Positions 4,511 to 9,550 of a stretch of DNA of 9,550 bases are shown piece after piece. Position 1 is the first letter of the stretch. Each line of letters begins with the position of its first letter. Source of the DNA: an uncultured Clostridia bacterium (GTDB taxonomy: Bacteria; Bacillota; Clostridia; Oscillospirales; Ruminococcaceae); assembly GCA_947176675.1 (NCBI GenBank), contig CAMWRN010000072.1, positions 1-9,550 on the forward strand, written 5' to 3'. Under the pieces are notes generated by a model that searched no databases, was not told the DNA's origin, and was given only the letters and a program-made list of their open reading frames with translations. The translations under genes and the position numbers were made by a program.

Positions 4511-7500
4511 TTATTTCCGCCAGATCCGACGGAATGTCTCCATTACCTTTTTCATATCAATGGGTTTTGTCAGATGTCCGTTCATGCCGCACTCAACGGA
4601 TTTTTTCATATCCTCGTCGAATGCGTTTGCAGTCATGGCGATTATTGGTACCATTGCCGCGTCCGGTCTGTCTGAGCCTCGTATACGTTTTGTGGCTTCT
4701 ATGCCGTCCATAACAGGCATACGTATATCCATAAGTATTGCGTCGTAGTATCCCTCGGCGGATGCTTCAAATTTTTCGGCGGCTTCAAGACCGTTCGCCG
4801 CGGTTTCTGTTATGATACCCTCCGCGCCGATAAGGGTGCAGGCGATCTCCAGATTAAGCTCGTCATCCTCGGCAATAAGTATTCTCTTTCCCGAAACGTC
4901 TGCAATGCCGCTTACGTTCTCGTTGGTTTCCGCAGGAGCTTCCGTGACCTTCATGGGCAGGGTGAAGAAGAATTCCGAACCCTCTCCCGCAGTACTTCTG
5001 ACTTCAAGAGTGCCTCCCAGCAGTCTTACAAGATTGCTGCATATTGCAAGACCCAAACCTGTTCCGCCGTATTTTCTCACCGTATCCGCGTCAGCTTGCT
5101 CGAAGCTGTTGAATATTCTGCCGAGGTTTTCCTCGCTTATGCCTATTCCCGTGTCCTTTACCGAGAAGAACACGTTTACCGTACCCTCTGTTTCGGATTC
5201 GGTTTCGGTAACTTTCAGATGTATTCCGCCGCTCTCCGTGAATTTTACGGCGTTTCCCAAAATATTCACCAGTATCTGATTGAGCTTCAGGGGATCGCCC
5301 AGCAGATGCGGCTTTTCGATATCCGTCTCCACACGAAGCCAAATGCCCTTGTTTTCGGTCTGTACCCTTATCATAGTATCGAGTCTGCCTATAAGCTCGT
5401 CAAGATTAAGGTAGGTTTCCTCGGAAGTCATTTTTCCGCTTTCGATACGTGACATATCCAAAATATCGTTGATAAGCGTCATCAGATAGTGAGAAGAGCT
5501 GTCTATCTTTTTAAGGCATTCCATGGCGGCGGAGTCCTCGTCCTCGTAGGACATGGCAATAGCCGTCATGCCGATTATGGCGTTCATTGGCGTTCTTATC
5601 TCGTGGGACATCTTCGACAGGAACTCGCTCTTGGCTTTGCTCTCGCGGCTCGTTCTGGATTTGGAGATATATGCCGAAATTACCTTGGTAAGCTCTCTCA
5701 TGCAGTTTGTTACAGACTCGTCAGCCTCGTCTGTTCTGCACTCGTATACTATCACGCCCGATATCAGGTCGTTGTCAAGCATGGGAACGGAGTAAGCAGT
5801 ACCGTCGGCAATAGCTTTTCCCTTTCCGTGAACTGCGTCCCTCTCAAAGAAAGCTGCGTCGGCGATCTTGCAGTCAACGCTCTTTAGTTCGCGTTCAAGT
5901 GTAAGGTATGAGACCTTTCCATAGGGGTAGGTCTTTATTTCTATCGGAGCCATTTCCGCCGCGCACCATTGATATGATATCCTTAGCGTATAGTAATCCT
6001 TATTCATGTCGAATATGATTATCCTCTGCATATCGAGGAAACGTCCTGCCTTGCTGAGTAGAGCCTGCAGCGCTGCTTCAAAGTCCGAGGATTTCTCGAA
6101 AATATTGAAAGCGAACGCCACGATATCCGTGTTGTACTCGTTTTCCGCGATCTCGGGACGTACCGGCGGAGCAAAGTTGTGTATGCCTTCTGACTTGAAT
6201 TCTTTCACGAATTCCTCTCTGCCGCTTACCTCGTCGGCAAAAACTATTCCGCCGAACTCGCTTTTGAAACGGTACGCCGCTTCGGAAGCAAACCTTGTTT
6301 TAAGTCTTGAGGAGGACAGCGGTTCGTCGGAGTACTTAATGTATGCGCCGATAACGCATTCTATCGAAACGTTTCCGCCGCTGTAAATTTCGGAAATACC
6401 GTCCATAATGCTGCGGAAAAGAGTCCTTGCCTCGTCTCTTGAATTAAGGGGCGTAAGGAGAATAAATTCGTCCATCATTCCGCGGTAAACGATGTAGTCC
6501 TCGGGAACGACATTTTTTATTACAATTGCGGCTTCCTCCAAAACTGCGTTGCAGAAGGTCAGACCGCAGGCGCGGTACATTTTTTCCATGTCGGCTATCC
6601 TTACGATAGCGGAAATGTACGGTTTTCCCTGCATATCGAGAGAAAATCCCGACGCCAGAACGTCTCCGTAATCACTTTTGTAAAGATTTGTGACGGGATC
6701 GCGGCGGGTCTTTTCAAGCTGCTCCATTTCAAGCTCTTTTTCTTCCGTAACGTCCTTGCAGCTCGCTATCATGCGCAGCAGCTTTCCGTCAGAGCCGTAA
6801 ACGCTTTTTGCTTTCAGCATTATCCATACATACCTTTCGGAATCTATGTACTTCCTGAATCTGATGCACAGCCCCGCTTTGTGGGCAGCTCCGTCCAGGA
6901 AATCTATCATCTCGGGGATATCGTCGGTATGGCAGACCTTTCCCGCTGAAACGCGAATTCTGAAATTTTCAAATTTTTTCGATTCGGAAGTATTGCTTTT
7001 ATCTCCGTCACGTTTTTTGAAATTGTACAGATACAGCGCATCGTTTTTGCAGTCATATTCGAGAATGCTGTCGTTTGAGCTTTGCAGCGCGAGAAGATAC
7101 CGTTCTCTCTCGGTGGCAAGCTCGTTTTGATTTTCAATACGCTTTATGCTTAATTTGTTAAGCGCGCCCGAAAGATCGTTGATCTCGGATATGCTTGTTT
7201 TTACAGGTTCGATAAGACCGTTTTCTCCTGCCTTGTTTACACTGTCCGCAAGAGCCTTGACAGGTTTTATCAGTCTGCCCGAAGATATGACAACAACTAT
7301 AAATCCCACCACAGCCGAAAGCGCCGCTGCAATAATTATCTTAAAGTTTATCGCGGAGGTATCGCTGTAAATTCCGTTTTTGTCCGAAACGGCGGCTGCG
7401 AACCATCTTTCCGACGCGTACGGGGAATTGTCCGGGTAAAGATATATCTCGTTCACCGCGCAGTATGCCTGTGCGCCGTTTATTTCAACATCAGTTATCT

Positions 7501-8494
7501 CCATAAGAATGCTGCTGTCTGAATCCTTAAGAGCCACCGACTGTTCCGCGTTGTGTTCAAAACCGTTGCGAGTGTTGGAAACAACCTCCACATTCACAAA
7601 CACTTCTCCCGATTCATAGGTCATAAGCGCATAACAGCCGCCACCCTCAGTGATCTCGTCGGAGGGCATCTGCTCCGCTATCATTTCAGCCGACACGGCG
7701 ATGCCTATCGCACCGAAAACAATATCCTCATAAATAAGGGGCTGTGAATAGGTAACAATGCGCTCCGTCTCGTATTTGCTTCCGCCGGAGAGATAAAAAG
7801 GTCTGCTCCAGTAGCCGAGATTTTCGGGACTTGCGTAGGGATAATCATATCCGGCCAGAACAGGCTTGAAAAAGAAATCCATATCCGTTTCATCCGGTGT
7901 GTATCTGTATTTGTCCGTCCAGTAGATATCGAGAGGAATGGAGTATTTTTCCGAAACGGAGTTTGAACCGCGCACCATCATGATATCCGAATAATCTGAG
8001 GGATTGTACTGCGGGTCGCCGTCGCTGAAGAATACTCCCCTTAACTGTGCCGGCGAATCGCCGTCGGGTCTTGACGCGGAATCGGACAGCACTATAAACG
8101 CTCCGCTTACGGAGTTCATTCTGAGCGTTTCGAGCAGGTTTTCCGATATCTCGTCGATAAACTCGGAAGCGTACTGATCGTTTTCCAGAATATCCTTTCC
8201 GCGGACGCTGTGATTTGCGGCGATCCTGTCAAGGATCCTGCCAGCCCTGTTGTTTACTCCCGTAAGACCGTTCCACCGCTTTGTCATCTCGGCCTCCAGA
8301 TATACCGAGCATTTTGAAGCGCTCTGGTCGAGCAGCTTTTCGCTTTCCGCGTTGATGTCACGGAGAGTACCCGTAAATGCAAGGACGCAGTAAAATATAA
8401 CTGCCTGAAGCAGCACTGCCGCAGATATCGGTATTATCAGGCTGCGCATTAATGGCGCTCCCGTATTTTTTCCTTTTTTAAGTATATTTTTCAT
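4511..8494 (-). CDS. dCache hybrid sensor histidine kinase with degenerate GGDEF, GAF and REC
   Basis: A 1327-aa membrane sensor that should autophosphorylate on ligand sensing and pass phosphate to its own receiver. Order from the ATG at 8494: TM1 about 18-41; extracellular dCache-like domain about 42-383; TM2 384-405; HAMP 406-455; PAS about 463-585; GGDEF-like 595-765; GAF about 785-945; HisKA with H-box SHEIRTPMN (His964); HATPase with N-box Asn1081, DTGIGI (1114-1119) and GGTGLGLAI; receiver 1203-1325 with acidic pair EDD, phospho-acceptor Asp1256 and Lys1310. The GGDEF signature reads MMDEF (673-677), so cyclase activity is doubtful. There is no HPt domain, so a separate partner is expected. 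ATG 8494 has AAGGA at 8502-8506 (spacing 7). The longer frame from 8539 would begin at the predicted transcript start. First gene of the operon with the transporter. Confidence 0.95.
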   Translation of the reverse strand: MKNILKKGKNTGAPLMRSLIIPISAAVLLQAVIFYCVLAFTGTLRDINAESEKLLDQSASKCSVYLEAEMTKRWNGLTGVNNRAGRILDRIAANHSVRGKDILENDQYASEFIDEISENLLETLRMNSVSGAFIVLSDSASRPDGDSPAQLRGVFFSDGDPQYNPSDYSDIMMVRGSNSVSEKYSIPLDIYWTDKYRYTPDETDMDFFFKPVLAGYDYPYASPENLGYWSRPFYLSGGSKYETERIVTYSQPLIYEDIVFGAIGIAVSAEMIAEQMPSDEITEGGGCYALMTYESGEVFVNVEVVSNTRNGFEHNAEQSVALKDSDSSILMEITDVEINGAQAYCAVNEIYLYPDNSPYASERWFAAAVSDKNGIYSDTSAINFKIIIAAALSAVVGFIVVVISSGRLIKPVKALADSVNKAGENGLIEPVKTSISEINDLSGALNKLSIKRIENQNELATERERYLLALQSSNDSILEYDCKNDALYLYNFKKRDGDKSNTSESKKFENFRIRVSAGKVCHTDDIPEMIDFLDGAAHKAGLCIRFRKYIDSERYVWIMLKAKSVYGSDGKLLRMIASCKDVTEEKELEMEQLEKTRRDPVTNLYKSDYGDVLASGFSLDMQGKPYISAIVRIADMEKMYRACGLTFCNAVLEEAAIVIKNVVPEDYIVYRGMMDEFILLTPLNSRDEARTLFRSIMDGISEIYSGGNVSIECVIGAYIKYSDEPLSSSRLKTRFASEAAYRFKSEFGGIVFADEVSGREEFVKEFKSEGIHNFAPPVRPEIAENEYNTDIVAFAFNIFEKSSDFEAALQALLSKAGRFLDMQRIIIFDMNKDYYTLRISYQWCAAEMAPIEIKTYPYGKVSYLTLERELKSVDCKIADAAFFERDAVHGKGKAIADGTAYSVPMLDNDLISGVIVYECRTDEADESVTNCMRELTKVISAYISKSRTSRESKAKSEFLSKMSHEIRTPMNAIIGMTAIAMSYEDEDSAAMECLKKIDSSSHYLMTLINDILDMSRIESGKMTSEETYLNLDELIGRLDTMIRVQTENKGIWLRVETDIEKPHLLGDPLKLNQILVNILGNAVKFTESGGIHLKVTETESETEGTVNVFFSVKDTGIGISEENLGRIFNSFEQADADTVRKYGGTGLGLAICSNLVRLLGGTLEVRSTAGEGSEFFFTLPMKVTEAPAETNENVSGIADVSGKRILIAEDDELNLEIACTLIGAEGIITETAANGLEAAEKFEASAEGYYDAILMDIRMPVMDGIEATKRIRGSDRPDAAMVPIIAMTANAFDEDMKKSVECGMNGHLTKPIDMKKVMETFRRIWRK

Positions 8495-8544
8495 AGCATC
8501 TTCCTTTTTATGTAAATGCGTTTGCATATAACTTACCATAATGA

Positions 8545-8573
8545 ATTATACCACAATACGGTAAAAATTACAA
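8545..8573 (-). promoter_or_regulatory. Sigma-A promoter of the kinase-transporter operon
   Basis: On the minus strand, -35 TTGTAA (8573-8568) and a perfect -10 TATAAT (8550-8545) are 17 bp apart, with an extended -10 TGG just upstream. Transcription should start near 8538, giving a leader of about 45 bases to the ATG at 8494. Confidence 0.72.
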
Positions 8574-8626
8574 GAGGGTAAGTGACGAATAATTAAAAAT
8601 CTGCGGCGCGGGCATTTTTCCCGTTC

Positions 8627-8655
8627 TTGCAAAAACGTCCGCTGTATGGTATAAT
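8627..8655 (+). promoter_or_regulatory. Sigma-A promoter of the DUF1624 acyltransferase gene
   Basis: -35 TTGCAA (8627-8632) and a perfect -10 TATAAT (8650-8655) are 17 bp apart, with extended -10 TGG at 8647-8649. The leader is short and contains AAGGAGG at 8663-8669. The core is nearly identical to that of the divergent kinase promoter. Confidence 0.72.
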
Positions 8656-8676
8656 ACATTAAAAGGAGGCGGAAGT

Positions 8677-9495
8677 ATGCGTACAGTATCGGAGGAAAAG
8701 TTTGATACGGGTAACATTGTTACAGAAAACTCCGTAACGGAAAATTCCGTCAGGGAGATAGGCAGGAACAACCGTGTAATGCTTCTGGATATGCTTCGCG
8801 GGTTTGCAATAATATACGTAATGCTTTATCACCTGCTCTACGACCTAATATTTTTCGGCGGAATGAGCATACCGTTTTTCTTTTCGGACTCTATGGAAAT
8901 TATCCACCGTTTCTTTCTGGTGATACTTTTCTCCGTTTCGGGGATATGCGCGGGATTTTCAAAAAATGTTCTGAAAAGGGGTGCCGTTCTTTATCTTCTG
9001 GGGGAAGCTCTGACGCTTATTACGGCGGCGTTTATACCCGACGAGACTATTGTTTTCGGAGTACTCTCCTGCTTCGGAATGACAATGCTTATCTACGGCG
9101 TGATATCGCCGATACTGAAAAAGATACCCGACCCGATTATTTTTGCGGTGTTTGCAGTCCTTGCGGTGATCTTTACGGATTTTTACCGAACAGGCAGTTT
9201 GTTCATGATTTTCGGCAGGATACATCTTAACGTCCCCGATGATATTATGTGGCTGTACCCGATAGGCATAACCTCGTACGATTTTCATTCCGCGGATTAT
9301 TTTCCGCTTGTTCCTTACGGATTTATTTTTCTTGCTGGGACGGCTCTGTCCGATCTTGTAAAAAGCGGCGGACTTCCGAAATTCTGTTATAAGGCAAAGC
9401 TGCCTGTCGTGAATTTCTGCGGGAAGTATTCGCTGTGGTTTTACATAATTCATCAGCCGCTGTTTATGGCAGTGACTTATTTGGTTTGCAGGTGA
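8677..9495 (+). CDS. DUF1624 / heparan-alpha-glucosaminide acetyltransferase-like membrane protein
   Basis: A 272-aa multi-pass membrane protein of the DUF1624 (HGSNAT catalytic domain-like) family. Members are thought to move acyl groups across or onto substrates at the membrane; the bacterial substrate is generally unknown. The family opening is clear: LLDMLRGFAI (36-45) followed by H52 and YDL (55-57), the His being the likely acyl-handling residue. About seven hydrophobic helices follow, ending in the conserved-looking GKYSLWFYIIHQPLF block near the C-terminus. ATG at 8677 has AAGGAGG at 8663-8669 (spacing 7), an unambiguous start. The roughly 28-residue hydrophilic extension before the core is odd and contains a tandem VTENS repeat (15-24). 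The gene is monocistronic in the window and followed at 9513 by a truncated hairpin-module copy. Confidence 0.9.
   Translation: MRTVSEEKFDTGNIVTENSVTENSVREIGRNNRVMLLDMLRGFAIIYVMLYHLLYDLIFFGGMSIPFFFSDSMEIIHRFFLVILFSVSGICAGFSKNVLKRGAVLYLLGEALTLITAAFIPDETIVFGVLSCFGMTMLIYGVISPILKKIPDPIIFAVFAVLAVIFTDFYRTGSLFMIFGRIHLNVPDDIMWLYPIGITSYDFHSADYFPLVPYGFIFLAGTALSDLVKSGGLPKFCYKAKLPVVNFCGKYSLWFYIIHQPLFMAVTYLVCR
8719..8748 (+). repeat. Two imperfect 15-nt tandem units encoding VTENS-VTENS
   Basis: Units 8719-8733 and 8734-8748 differ at three third-codon positions and encode the same five residues twice in the N-terminal extension of the acyltransferase-like protein. Silent differences suggest the duplication is not very recent, or that the peptide is under selection. 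Confidence 0.6.
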
Positions 9496-9512
9496 GAAAA
9501 AGGTGCGAAGCA

Positions 9513-9550
9513 AGCCGGTCGAGATGAGAACAGTCCGCCAAGTCCGGAGG
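9513..9550 (+). repeat. Truncated second copy of the hairpin module
   Basis: The last 38 bases align without gaps to 93-130 in the left arm of the element at the start of the window, 29 of 38 identical by hand count. Shared blocks include GGTCGAG and AAGTCC.GAGG. It starts 18 bases after the stop of the acyltransferase-like gene and runs off the window, so its length and structure cannot be seen. The 20-bp terminal repeat of the first element is absent between the stop and this copy. Confidence 0.65.

Noticed and set aside
4511..8494. Active diguanylate cyclase
   Set aside because: The signature is MMDEF; the first two glycines of GGDEF are both replaced.
8959..9513. 184-aa minus-strand open frame opposite the acyltransferase-like gene
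   Set aside because: Basic, low-complexity antisense translation of a membrane-protein gene; no start signals.

Overview
The window looks like chromosomal DNA from a Gram-positive Clostridia member, probably a gut Ruminococcus/Oscillospiraceae-type organism. This is inferred from the strong AGGAGG-type ribosome binding sites, sigma-A promoters with extended -10 boxes, GTG and TTG starts, and the protein families present (C39-type secreted peptidase, DUF1624 membrane acyltransferase, very large dCache hybrid histidine kinase). No rRNA, tRNA or phage gene is visible, so genus-level placement is only inference.

Layout: (1) Bases 27-580 hold a noncoding long imperfect inverted repeat packed with hairpins, bounded by a perfect 20-bp terminal inverted repeat and centred on three near-perfect palindromes. 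(2) Bases 599-1889, minus strand, are a two-gene unit: an uncharacterised 147-aa acidic protein followed by a patatin-like phospholipase, with coupled translation. (3) A divergent promoter region at about 1890-1969 also drives a plus-strand secreted C39-like cysteine peptidase (1970-2815). (4) Bases 2809-8494, minus strand, form one probable operon from a promoter at 8545-8573: hybrid sensor kinase, EamA/DMT transporter, 70-aa small protein and 186-aa multi-spanning membrane protein. The first three are tightly packed or overlapping. (5) A second divergent promoter region (8540-8676) drives a plus-strand DUF1624/heparan-alpha-glucosaminide-acetyltransferase-like membrane protein (8677-9495). 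(6) Eighteen bases after that stop, at 9513, a second, truncated copy of the repeat module begins and runs off the window.

The kinase is a transmembrane sensor with dCache, HAMP, PAS, degenerate GGDEF, GAF, HisKA, HATPase and receiver domains. Its operon partners are all membrane or small proteins, which suggests a surface or uptake response whose signal cannot be read from sequence.

The most unusual content is the hairpin module. Its three copies (two inverted arms at the left end, one partial copy at the right end) share sequence blocks. In the two cases where the neighbouring gene is visible, the module starts about 18 bases after the stop codon, in the sense direction of that gene. The left element may therefore be two 3'-end modules meeting tail to tail, or a mobile repeat that favours gene ends.
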